NCBI GenBank assembly: GCA_012845835.1
Contig: JABAKD010000006.1
Span: forward strand, 3,863,124-3,927,123
Direction of reading: 5' to 3'
DNA: 64,000 bases
Source: Undaria pinnatifida
Taxonomy: Eukaryota > Sar > Phaeophyceae > Laminariales > Alariaceae
Both the position numbers and the translations under genes were made by a program. Shown here in pieces: positions 54,801 through 63,724 of the stretch (the first letter of the stretch is position 1; each line of letters begins with the position of its first letter). Under the pieces are notes generated by a model. That model saw nothing but the letters and a program-made list of their open reading frames with translations. It was not told the DNA's origin and did no database searches.

Positions 54801-57800
54801 GATAATTCCGAGGGAGAGGGTGTACTCATTTGAAGCATAGCCGTAGCCTTAAGGCCATAGACCCTCGCATCCCTACTATGCCGGGACGGAGCACGTCGGG
54901 TTTTCGCCGGCCAGGCTAACACCGCGTGCACCAAACGCGAAGCGCCGTGAGGTGCTCGGCGAGTTGCACGAAGGGTAAGCTGCATACCAAGAACCACTTG
55001 TGAGGCAGACTTCGGCACTTTGTGCGTGCTTTCTTGCATATGGATGACAACTTCGAGTTAGTAAATCTGTTTTCAGGTGTGGCCATGTTCAAGAGACAGC
55101 ACTGGGTACTACTATGTAACAGCCCCGTGGGTGCCTTACTATTTCCACACCGCGCGACACAATCCCCCTTATGCGGAGTCAAGGTTCTCCACTCGGCACA
55201 ATGTGGCATATTTCCACTAGAGCGATGGCCGAAATCGGGTACACCCGATTGACCTATGGCCGTTATCGGGTACCCCTTGAACACACTGTCCCACAACGAC
55301 TCAGGACGACATCTCATTGGTCGAAACCACACCGCATCCGAACGCAGCCGCATGTCCATCGGGTGTACCCGATTATGGCTGAACAAGTCCTCGACATGTA
55401 CCCGACTCGCATACAAGCTACCCGATTATGGCCGGACTACTCGACCACCAGCCCACACGCACACACGCACGCGCAGCGGGCGCGAACTCGCGCCACGTCA
55501 GGAGGCGGGGCATTGCTTGTTCCTCCGTCTCGGAGCTCTTTTTTTCCGGACATCTTTTTCCGGAGCTCTTTTTTGTGGACCTTGAAGTCGCAGTTAGGCC
55601 ATTTCTTACGCAGTCGGATACCGCCAGTCGAAAACGGCCCTTTTCGACTGGATTCTTCTGGTACTTCTTCTTAACGTCAGTCGAGCCGATTTCTTATTCT
55701 TATCATCAGTCGAGCCGACTTTATAGTTTTGGTGCTCTTCCTAGAGGCGGTTGGTGTGAGGGAGTACTGCTGTACAGCAGTCGAGAGGTCAAGGGGTGCT
55801 AAGGCCATTTCTTATGCAGTCGGATGTGTTTTCGACTAAAGCCCAAATCGAGCTTTCTTACGCAGTCGAAAAAGGGCTTTTTTGACTAAACTGTTTTCGA
55901 CTGAGAATTCCGACTGGATACTCCAGTCAAAAGTCTCAGTCGAAAAAGTTTTTACGTGCTTTTTGAACCGATCGCATCGCTCATCCCACCACCAAACACA
56001 CACCCACACGGCCACACACCCATACCAGGTACCACACTGCAGTACCATACAAGGCGTTGACGCTGGCTTCGCTATCCCAGCTGTTGCTTCTCGCAGCAAG
56101 TCAGCGTGGCGCATTCCTAGTTTTGCTCGCCAGCAGCGTGTATCACACGACGGCAGCAGCGCGCGTCTCGATCCCATGCTGCCAACAACCGCTGCGGCTG
56201 CTGTAGCTTTGGCGGCTCTCGGCTGAGTGCAACTCCACGAACGTGGCTTTCCTTGGCGGCTTTCGGCTAAGCCCAAAGCCACCAACTCGCTGGGACGAGG
56301 GTTCGTCGAGCCGTTGCTCGCGAAGAAAGCGCGAAGCGCAGAGCTGCCAACCGATTTCGACTGCTGTACAGCAGTACTCCCTCACACCAACCGCCTCTAG
56401 GAAGAGCACCAAAACTATAAAGTCGGCTCGACTGATGATGAGAATAAGAAATCGGCTCGACTGACGTTAAGAAGAAGTACCAGAAGAATCCAGTCGAAAA
56501 GGGCCGTTTTCGACCGGCGGTATCCGACTGCGTAAGAAATGGCCTAACTGCGACTTCAAGGTCCACAAAAAAGAGCTCCGGAAAAAGATGTCCGGAAAAA
56601 AAGAGCTCCGAGACGGAGGAACAAACAATGCCCCGCCTCCTGACGTGGCGCGAGTTCGCGCCCGCTGCGCGTGCGTGTGTGCGTGTGGGCTGGTGGTCGA
56701 GTAGTCCGGCCATAATCGGGTAGCTTGTATGCGAGTCGGGTACATGTCGAGGACTTGTTCAGCCATAATCGGGTACACCCGATGGACATGCGGCTGCGTT
56801 CGGATGCGGTGTGGTTTCGACCAATGAGATGTCGTCCTGAGTCGTTGTGGGACAGTGTGTTCAAGGGGTACCCGATAACGGCCATAGGTCAATCGGGTGT
56901 ACCCGATTTCGGCCATCGCTCTTTCCACTACCCTCTCGGTTGCCGCCAAAAAACGTAAAACCAAGAGAGAAAAAATAGACTGTCCCCTGGTGATGTAGCT
57001 CACAATAGTGAGAGGCGTGTTTTACAGCGTCATTGCCAACCGACGCCGAACCAAGAGGGAAGAGAGAGAGCGGTGGCGGGTGACTTCTTTTCATGCATAG
57101 CCGTAGTCTAAAGACCATGAACCCTCGCATCCTCACAATGCCATCGTTGGGGGGAATGGGAATGGGAGGGGGGTTTGGGGGATTGGGGGTGAGGAGTGGG
57201 GTCGGGGGGGGGGGGGGGGGGGGGGGCTGAGGGTGGAGTTGAGGGGAGGGAGGGGAGGCAGCGAAAGTTTATCAATCACGTTGTAGTCATATCGGTTTTT
57301 GGTTGCACCATATACATCGTCCAACACGGTCGGAATTGGCGCATTTTCATGCGATGCAAGTTTACGGAGGAGGCTTGGGGGGAGGGGGAGTTGTGAGGTT
57401 GATGGTTGGGGGCGGTGGGGATGGGGAGGGGTTGGGAGGGAGGGTGGGTTGGGGGGTTGATGAGGTCGGGGGGGTTGGGGGCAGCGGAGTATTGGGGGGG
57501 TGGGGGAGAGTGGGGAGTTTGGGGGAGGGGTAGGGGGTGGGGAGGGGGAGGACGGGGGTACGGTTCAGGATATCTCGTGAGTTTTCGGATTGAATTTGTA
57601 ATGCGGATACCCTATGTACCACCATAAAACATTTTGTCGAAGTTGGGTCAAGTCGTGTACACTAATACTGGTATAATGGTTCACCTGGCAAGAGACACGT
57701 CTCCGAGCATAACGGACACCGAGAGAGGGCACAGTCCCGACGTGTCTTGGAAGTCAACCTGGCCGACACAAACAAATACGTTGGAAAAGACGTACAGGGG

Positions 57801-60800
57801 GTAGATGCGCGTGCAATGAAGGACGAAGGCGAAAGCAAAGGCGGCAGGTGGCGTAGATCCACGCTACGTTGGAAGGAGTCACGGAAGGGGAGTGGTAATT
57901 TGTGCGTAGATGCGAATCTTTTTTTGTTTCTCTTTCTTTTCACTTCGGCGAATATTTACGAGCGATCGACGCTGATGCTGCACACTGTCAGATTGGCGAA
58001 ACAACACGAACAGAAAGTCACAAACTTCTAGCTTGGTCGACCAACCCAGCGAATACTCGATATCTGCTGCTCAATCTCAGCAGGAAGCCCCGACTCGCTC
58101 GGGTCCGGCTTGGGATTTACTCTCCTACACGTGACGTCTTCCGCACGAAGGCTGGGCTTCTTCATTGCAGTCGTTTTACTTTGACCCAGACCCCCCAATA
58201 CAAGCATGCAACATTACACTTACCAAAAATATACATTTTTTTTTTTCAGTTACCCTGATCCTCGACACAGGCATCCTACATCATTCTATTTTTTGCCAAA
58301 ATAGACCCGCGATACGATAGAGACAGCACTATTTGGCTAGGAACGTTTTATGATCGACGACGTCCCTCAACTTACCAATACCCGACATGGTTGGAATGCC
58401 GTTTGTGTTTTTAAAATATCCATGGCTTTTGTCGGGTCAGATCACTTCTCGCGGGTCAGATCGGGGCAGGGTGACCCGGCGACACATGCTACGATAGAGG
58501 CGCACATTTGTGTTTTCTGGGGCTCATAACCTGATGAGAAATTTTTGCCTTCGACTGATTCTATGATAACCCCCGCCAAAATCAGCGATTTTCTTTCACG
58601 AGCGTTCCATGGATGGTCGCCACAGGGAAGGATGCTACTAGAAAAAAGCCTCCCTATCTGTTTTCTTGTGAGCAAAGGTCTATCGAACGATGACGTGGGG
58701 ATGTCGATGGACACTGTACTTCAGGAGATATACAGCCGGGAGCTGGTTTTCAAAACCGGCGATTTCGTTAAAAAAACGTTGGGGGGGGGGGGGGGGCTAC
58801 CGTAGAACGAGTCCTTCTAAGGTTTGAAAAAAAAAACTGATTCTGAGCAAATGGAAAATTCTGAGCAAATGAAAAGTGTAAAAAACCGATCACCAAAACC
58901 ATGGCCTAGGTATACCAAAATTTTTATTTTTTTTACTACAAGAACGGTTGGTTGTCCTACAACTTTGGGTTAAAGAGCCCCGTCATTCAGCAAAAAAAAA
59001 ATCAGCCTGAAGAGCGAGGCCCCTATCGTAGCACGCGCCCGGCCCGACCCGTGATACACACATTGACACACTCCTGATCCCACCCGACTCTTCCAGCGTT
59101 TTTTTTTGTAAATACCGTCCTGATCCGACCCGCGGGCCGGGTAATGACCCGTGAGAAACATTGTGTTGAAAAAATAGTACAGTAGTAGCATTTGTTACGT
59201 ACGTAAGCTGTGGAGCCTTTCATGGAGTTGCAATTTTCGTTTTTGTTCATCAAAATAATAATTAAGTGGGGGGAGGGGGGGGGTGAGGGGTTGAGCTCCT
59301 CTCGACATGACAAACCTCGAGAAAAATATCGGCGTAGTACTCCTATTGTTGAATCGGTGCAACTCCCTTATAACTGCGTCTACGAGAGAATCTATTCAAC
59401 ACAAGCCGCCACACCAGCAGCTCATCATGTTTATCACCGTCTACGACTGCTGCTGCTGCCGCCGCTTCCACCGCTGCTGCTGAGTTGCACGGTGGCATAA
59501 TAACCCATGATATGTTGCCGGGCTTTTCAAGCCAAACGCCGAAATTGCGGCAAGTGGGTTTGGCGCTCCAGTCCAGCCATGTACTTTCGCATACAACTAA
59601 GACCGTGGCTGACGCGAGCTACGATAGAGGTATACTGTTTTTTGGCGAAAACGTTTTCTGAACGGCGGGGCTCCTTAACCCAAAATCGTCGGGAAAAAAA
59701 GAGGCCATTTTTTTTCATGGTGATTCTCGTTGTGTACCCAGGCCATTGGAACTCTCATCCCGTCGTAGCAGGTTCGTTTTTTCCCTCGAAGTCAGTTTTT
59801 GGGACAGGTCTTAAGCGCCCAGCTTGAGGAACCTCAGAAAAAACAACAAATGGTTGGTGCACCTCTATGGTAGCACGCGTCGGCTACGGTGTAGGGGGGT
59901 CATCTGTGGGGGCCCTTTTCTGGCAGTGGTTCGGGTAACCCCCCCTATTCCTTTCTGCGGGCCGAAGCTTTCGTGCCGTTTCGTTGCTTGCCAATATGCA
60001 ACCGCCACACGGAATGATGGCTGCGCCGTTGCAAATTTAGACGCGTGCTTGTGACTTCGATAGAGTGGCACCACGTTTTTTTCTACGGGTTGGTTCCTCG
60101 CTTTTCGGAGCTTGAGACATATCCACTCTTAACCCGAAAAAACAGATTATTTGGACAAAAAATACAACATGCTATTAAACCGGATGAAAATCCCCCCATG
60201 GCCTCGGCATACAACGAGAATGATTAGACCAAAAAAATAAATAATGGGGCGTATTTTCCAACGATAGTATTAGTAGGTTAAGGAACCCCGTCATTCAGAA
60301 TCCATTTTCGCCAAAAAAAAGGTATACCTCTATCGCCTAGATCTTTTTTTTTGTTGGGGTACAGAGTCACGCGGGAGAGTTGAAATAACCCAGTAGTGAC
60401 CCAGGCTACGGTGTAGGGGGGATCCCTTTTTGGGGGGTCCGTTTCTTGCATTGGCTCTCGGGGTCACTCGCGCGAGTAACCCCTTTGTTCCTCTGCGGTG
60501 TCAGGTTTTTTCTTGATGACGTAACTTGGACGAAATCAGTCCGCAATGGAATGGTTATCTTCGCTGCCCCCCCCCCTCCAAAAAAAAAAAAACGCCTAAA
60601 GCATTCTTGTCCGTGAGTTACTTGAGTCATTCGTGCGAGTGACTCAATTCCGGTACTGAAAAATGGGGGGGTGTCCCCCACCTCCCGTACTCTAGGTAGG
60701 GTCTTGATTTATGCTCACATCCGCGCCGCCTTCGACCAGGATCTGAGCCACCTTCAGGTGTCCCCCCACGCAAGCCCTCAGGAGGGCGGTGCGGCCATCT

Positions 60801-60864
60801 GGGTCGAGGGCTCCGACAAGATGTCCATTGGACTTCAGGAGTCTGGCAACCACCTCCGAATCGC
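51860..60864 (-). CDS. Ankyrin-repeat protein, 3' part (5' exons missing)
   Basis: Three exons on the minus strand are recognisable. Exon 60864-60719 encodes SEVVARLLKSNGHL then DPDGRTALLRACVGGHLKVA and ILVEGGAD. Exon 54067-53966 encodes YLVQAGGARL then TGWTPLMQAVAKGDLTMT. Terminal exon 52007-51860 encodes YLVDRGAVVNDGTPNGES and ends ASEADQG-stop. Each is an ankyrin repeat or the join of two. The last two exons join in phase (MTR-YLVDRG) and both begin with G-TAT after the acceptor. The first ends in phase 0 and cannot join the second directly, so at least one exon between 60.7 and 54.1 kb is missing. The 5' end was not found upstream to 64 kb. Ankyrin repeats mediate protein binding; partner and role are unknown. 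Its introns carry a MULE-like element, SINE copies and MITEs. Confidence 0.75.
52039..52235 (-). mobile_element. SINE-like element, minus orientation
   Basis: After a G-run come ATACATGGCCGAAG, CCTTGCATCCCTACAATGC, GGCAGACATTGCGTGCACC and AGCACGAAGCGCC. It is more diverged than the others. A LINE-tail fragment (52245-52330, TTGCCTCAGGTAATTTGACC) follows directly. It is intronic in the ankyrin gene, sense to it. Confidence 0.6.
52440..52622. repeat. G-rich simple sequence
   Basis: About 180 bp of almost only G and A, lying directly at the tail side of the next SINE-like copy. It may be an expanded poly(C) tail. It generates the long shadow frames in this place. Confidence 0.8.
52615..52885 (-). 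mobile_element. SINE-like element, minus orientation
   Basis: GGGGGTGTACTCATGTCATG, GGACGGAGCACGTCGGGTTT, AGGCAAACATCGCGTGCACC, CGACGAAGCGC and TTGCATATGGACGACAGC appear in family order. A few bases separate it from the next copy. Confidence 0.75.
52905..53190 (-). mobile_element. SINE-like element, minus orientation
   Basis: GAGGGGTGTACTCAGTTTGT, ATGCCGGGACGGAGCACGTC, ACAGACATTGCTTGCACC, AGCGCGAAGCGCCGTGAGGT and CATGGATGACAGCGCCAATG. It is close to the copy at 16449-16760, and lies head-to-tail with 52615-52885. Confidence 0.75.
53361..53625. mobile_element. MITE family B, intact copy with 6-bp duplication
   Basis: Ends ACCAAGGCTACGGTAGGGGG and CCCCCTACCGTAGCCTGGGT, near-perfect inverted repeats. 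CCCTGG flanks both sides (53355-53360 and 53626-53631). Inside, GGTTACTCGCGCGAGTAACC is a 20-bp palindrome conserved in other copies. It has no coding capacity. It is intronic in the ankyrin gene. Confidence 0.85.
54100..54290. repeat. G-rich simple sequence with 19-G run
   Basis: GGGGGTGG/GGAGG-type sequence fills the intron immediately upstream of the ankyrin exon acceptor; in the sense of that gene it is a C-rich pyrimidine tract. It ends in a run of about 19 G. Confidence 0.8.
54592..54655 (-). repeat. Partial copy of an ankyrin exon
   Basis: AACGACAGTCGAGCGCTGCC and TTATCCGACGC repeat the acceptor side of exon 54067-53966 (AACGACAGCCGAGCGCCGCC, TTATCCGACGCG) about 560 bp upstream in transcription. 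The acceptor AAG has become AAC, so splicing is unlikely. Confidence 0.75.
54806..55085 (-). mobile_element. SINE-like element, minus orientation
   Basis: GAGGGTGTACTCATTTGAAG, CGGGACGGAGCACGTCGGGT, GCTAACACCGCGTGCACC, ACGCGAAGCGCCGTGAGG and TTGCATATGGATGACAAC in family order. A G-rich stretch (54710-54800) lies at its tail end. Confidence 0.75.
55220..56921. mobile_element. MULE-like fold-back element with 565-bp arms and 9-bp duplication
   Basis: The arms 55220-55784 and 56357-56921 are almost identical inverted repeats with the same length, differing at a handful of positions. The ends are GAGCGATGGCCG and its complement. TTTCCACTA flanks both sides exactly (55211-55219 and 56922-56930). 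A 9-bp duplication with long terminal inverted repeats is typical of Mutator-like elements. The 572-bp middle has GTCGAAAA-type subrepeats and no recognisable transposase, so the element is non-autonomous. The near-identity of the arms points to a recent insertion. It lies in an intron of the ankyrin gene. Confidence 0.92.
57070..57560. repeat. SINE-like fragment followed by G-rich tracts
   Basis: 57085-57140 holds TTCATGCATAGCCGTAG and ACCCTCGCATCCTCACAATG, the tail part of the SINE-like family. G-rich stretches lie at 57150-57260 and 57365-57560, with a run of about 20 G near 57207. Intronic in the ankyrin gene. Confidence 0.55.
57600..58440. other. Intronic stretch without a recognisable feature
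   Basis: Short open frames on both strands have no family motif. If the missing ankyrin exon exists, it could lie here or between 57 and 60 kb, but I could not find a matching segment. Confidence 0.35.
58481..59039. mobile_element. MITE family A composite carrying family C, 4-bp duplication
   Basis: Outer ends GACACATGCTACGATAGAGG and CCCTATCGTAGCACGCGCC with CGGC on both sides (58477-58480 and 59040-59043). The middle (about 58575-58805) is a family C repeat with its own end CTACCGTAGAACGAGTCC. The duplication lies around the whole 559-bp unit, which suggests it moved as one composite. Confidence 0.75.
59611..59881. mobile_element. MITE family A, intact copy with 4-bp duplication
   Basis: Ends GACGCGAGCTACGATAGAGG and CCTCTATGGTAGCACGCGTC, flanked by GGCT on both sides (59607-59610 and 59882-59885). 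Internal blocks GGGGCTCCTTAACCCAAAAT, TGATTCTCGTTGTGTACCC, GTCTTAAGCGCCC and GAGGAACCTCAG are the family consensus read in the opposite direction to the copy at 50669. Length 271 bp. Confidence 0.9.
59886..60010. mobile_element. Fragment of MITE family B
   Basis: CTACGGTGTAGGGGGGTC followed by GGGTAACCCCCC and TTTCTGCGG resembles the left half of the family B copy at 60399. It directly abuts the family A copy. Confidence 0.45.
60042..60335. mobile_element. MITE family A, copy with truncated right end
   Basis: The left end GACGCGTGCTTGTGACTTCG is followed by GGTTGGTTCCTCG, GGAGCTTGAGA, CCATGGCCTCGGCATACAAC, GAGAATGAT and GGTTAAGGAACCCCGTCATT, ending in GTATACCTCTATCGCC without the last ~12 bases of the terminus. 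No duplication was seen. Confidence 0.6.
60399..60697. mobile_element. MITE family B, close to an ankyrin splice donor
   Basis: Ends ACCCAGGCTACGGTGTAGGG and a drifted ACCTCCCGTACTCTAGGT. GGGTCACTCGCGCGAGTAAC and GTCATTCGTGCGAGTGACTC are internal palindromes. The right end lies only ~20 bp from the donor of the ankyrin exon (60719). Confidence 0.65.
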
Positions 60865-61519
60865 CTGGGCAAACGGAGAAAACAAGCATACAACGAGAAC
60901 GAACTGCCAATGGTGGGATGGTTCGCAGTTTCCTATTTCTGTTGGGCTAGAAAACATTTACTAAGAGTGTTGGAGCCTGGTAGTTATGTAAGCGCTATTC
61001 ACTGAGTCGCGTGACTCCGCGGACTAACCGAACCCAAGCGTTATATTGACCCAAGGCCAAACCACCCAAGAAAAACAATTAGGTCAGAAATTGAAAAAAT
61101 GGCAGGAAAACATAACTATTTTCATGGGTTGGGTTGGGCTTGGGTTATATGACGTTTGACGATCCCAACGCTGCTTTTATATGTTTTCCTTAACCGAAAC
61201 CCTTCCCAACCAAATTTGGTATCGCGCAAATACCGTAATCATTCCATTCGTTGTGGTGTTTTCCTCCGACAATGTCCAGCGTCTAGCTCACAAGTCTCGG
61301 GCCATTCATGCCCCGGCGCCGACTGCAAAAATAAGTAGCTCCCGGCATGCTGGCCCATTGGCTTTTCGGAGTTTCGAGACCAAAGCTGAGTTGCTTGAGC
61401 AAACAAGCCAAAATCCAAAGAGGAGTATGGAACATGCGCAGCCGACCGTATCACGCAGCTTGCCACGCTGAGTGCTCCTCACTCCACCCCACCCCATCCC
61501 ACCGTTGATTTCTACTCCG

Positions 61520-61620
61520 GTACCGTGGGAGAGAAGGGAAGACGCCTGTGACCACGGGTTGTTGTTCAGACGTTCGCTGAGACTAAAAACCTCTTGCTAT
61601 TAGCAGTTGAGCTGGAGGAT
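61520..61620. repeat. Dispersed repeat related to 2815-2900
   Basis: GGGAGAGAAGGGAAGACGCC then TGTGACC, TTGTTCAGACGTTCGCTGAG and AGTTGAGCTGGA match the segment around 2820-2905. The family is unclassified. Confidence 0.5.
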
Positions 61621-61788
61621 AAATTTGGTGTTAAATCTAGGAAAGAGAGAAAGAAGAGGGTGCACGTAACGATCTTTTCGGCTTTTCACTCACTTTCGCG
61701 AGAAGGACTCTACTCTTGATCCGCACACTTGACCCTTGAGAAAAAAAAAAAACGACGATCGATCCGATACACGACTCTATGGCCTACG

Positions 61789-62451
61789 TGTTGAGGACTC
61801 AGTGGGGTATTAGTCCGTTTGACCACTTGCAAAAAGTTAACCAATAGCTTACCCAAACTAATCCTTATAACATTCTCCCCCCCTAAAACGGCGGGATAGC
61901 AGGTCGGCCGGATAAACGGGCGGACCTGTCAATTATCCAAGCGGTTTCATTTCCTGGGGATAGCGAGGAGATTATTTTTCAAGTTCGACATGGGAAAAAG
62001 CCTGAAAAAGTTTTATTATGCTAGATGTGGGATTTGAACCCACGACCCAAAAAACCCATGGTCTGTCGACGACGCCATTTGTTTAGGAATTAGTGGGGTG
62101 CCAGTCCGTTTGACCACTTACTAAAGGTTAACCAATAGCTTACCCAAACAAAGCCTTAGGACACTCTCCCCCCCTGAAACGGCGGGATAGCAGGTCGGCC
62201 GGACATACGGGCGGACCAAACCGTTTCAGTATCCAAGCGGTTTCATTTCCTGGGGATACCGAGGAGATTATTTCGACATGGGGAAAGTCTGAAAAAGTTT
62301 ATTATTGTGGATGGTGGGATTTGAACCCACGACCCAAAAAAAAACATGGTCTGTCGACGACGCCATTTTTTAAGGACTTAGTGGGGTATTAGTCCGTTTC
62401 ACCACTTGCAAAAGGTTAACCAATAGCTTACCCGAACTAAGCCTTAGAACA
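61789..62451 (-). mobile_element. Tandem TRIM-like LTR element: three LTRs, two internal regions
   Basis: Three 84-bp direct repeats (61789-61872, 62080-62163, 62368-62451) each run from TGTT (TTTT in the third) to ACA, and are separated by internal regions of 207 and 204 bp. In minus orientation the LTR begins TGTTATAAGG or a close variant. Two bases after it comes TGGCGTCGTCGACAGACC, a primer-binding-site-like sequence, and a GGGGGGGAGA-type purine tract precedes the next LTR. TACG flanks the whole array (61785-61788 and 62452-62455), so it inserted as one unit. Length (291 bp per unit) and absence of coding sequence fit terminal-repeat retrotransposons in miniature. Each internal region also holds a tRNA-like T-arm (GTCGTGGGTTCAAATCCCAC, minus strand). 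Confidence 0.88.
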
Positions 62452-62501
62452 TACGGGTAAAAACGAGCAATAATTCTAATTGCTAAGTACCACCAGCAGG
62501 A

Positions 62502-62772
62502 CGCATGCTACGATAGAGGCATACCTTTTTTTGGCGAAAAGGGCTTCTTAATGACGGAGTTCGTTAAACCCAAAATCTTCGGAAAAAAAATAAATAATAG
62601 GCCCATTTTTTTGGCATGATTCTCGTTGTGTACCTAGGCCATGTTTTTTTTTTTCATCCGGTGTAGCAGTTTTTCTTTCTCTCCCAAAAATCAGTTTATA
62701 CGAGAGATCTTAAGCTCCCAAATTGAGGAACCTCAGAAAAAAAAGTGGTGATGCCAACTCTATCCTAACACG
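62502..62772. mobile_element. MITE family A copy
   Basis: The left end GACGCATGCTACGATAGAGG and right end CTCTATCCTAACACGCGT bracket AACCCAAAATCTTCGG, ATGATTCTCGTTGTGTACC, TAGGCCATG, GATCTTAAGCTCCC and GAGGAACCTCAG. No 4-bp duplication remains. Confidence 0.75.
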
Positions 62773-62914
62773 CGTAAATATTTGAAGAGGAGGCATCCCG
62801 CGGCAGGGGGTTGCAGTTGTTGGGGAAGGCGTTAACGTTTCTTACCTCTATAGTGCGGTTGAGCTCCTCAAGTGAGTCACTGCACGTGAGTGATTCTACG
62901 ATATGCCCCCCCCC

Positions 62915-63160
62915 CAAAAAAAAAAACAGCGAGTTTCTTCAACGAGCGGTTCATGGCCGCTCGACACGAGGAAGGATGCTATGAAAAAATGCAAATGTCT
63001 TCACATATTTTTTTTTTATTGCTCGCAAAGGACTAACGAACGATGACCGCGGGGTGAGAAGCGGCACCGCATTTCAGGAGACACGGCCGGGAGCTGGTTT
63101 CAAAACCGGCGATTTTGTTTAAAGAAAAAAATAGGGAGCTACCGTAGAACGACTCCTGGT
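62915..63160. repeat. Dispersed repeat family C, copy 3
   Basis: Poly-C/poly-A start, GCGAGTTTCTTCAACGAGCG, ATGGCCGCTCGACACGAGGA, TTTCAGGAGACACGGCCGGG, AAACCGGCGATTT and GAGCTACCGTAGAACGA as in the other two copies. An LTR begins immediately after it. Confidence 0.65.
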
Positions 63161-63163
63161 AAG

Positions 63164-63434
63164 TGTTGAGATACGGCCTCGAAAAGCCTGTAATTATCCG
63201 AATTGAGATAATTTGGATGGGTTTCGTATGATAAGATTGGCGTTTTATATTCGGGATAGTCAGGAAATAGATCGGAGGCACGTGCCTCGGATCTCGGAAG
63301 CCATCCGGGGCTCTGGTGGAACCTAATAAAAAGCTACGTCTCTGCTAGGACTGAAAAAGTGAGTACTCTCCGAAGGCCTGCTCAATTGGCAGACCTTCAG
63401 GGGACATTCTGTGCCTCCGCGCAATAATCTAACA
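63164..63434 (+). mobile_element. LTR, 271 bp, followed by a primer-binding-site-like motif
   Basis: It runs from TGTTGAGATACGGCC to AATCTAACA and shares its sequence with the minus-strand copy at 12325-12581. TGGCGTCGTCGGCAGGACC follows three bases later (63438), close to the primer-site motif of the TRIM array. Confidence 0.65.
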
Positions 63435-63724
63435 ATATGGCGTCGTCGGCAGGACCATGGGTTTTTTGGGTCGTGGGTTCGAGTCCCACATCCACCATAA
63501 TAAACTTTTTCAGACTTTCCCCATGTCGAACTTGAAAAATACTCTCCCTAATATCCCCAGGAAATGAAACGGCTTGGATATCGACAGGTCCGCCCGTGTA
63601 TCCGGCCGACTTGCTATCCCGCCGTTTCAGGGGGGGAGAGTGTTATAAGGCTTAGTTTGGGTAAGCTATGGGTTAACCTTTTGCAAGTGGGCAAATTGAC
63701 TAATACCGCAATAATACCTTAACG
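63435..63724 (+). mobile_element. TRIM-like internal region and 84-bp LTR, chimeric with a longer LTR
   Basis: After the primer-site motif come a tRNA-like T-arm (63473-63489) and the TRIM internal sequence, a GGGGGGGAGAG purine tract, and an 84-bp LTR (63641-63724) starting TGTTATAAGG. The upstream LTR is 271 bp and unrelated, so the two ends do not match. It is a recombinant, or a TRIM that shares its internal region with a longer family. The order on the plus strand mirrors the array at 61789-62451. Confidence 0.65.

Noticed and set aside
55836-56285. 149-codon minus-strand frame in the fold-back element as a transposase
   Set aside because: It shows no MULE transposase motif and is far shorter than such proteins. 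The region is likely non-coding filler between the arms.
63436-63500. Functional tRNA gene
   Set aside because: Only the T-arm and 3' acceptor-like strand are present. The 5' acceptor strand (GGTGGAT), D-arm and a normal anticodon arm are missing, and the motif repeats in every TRIM unit.
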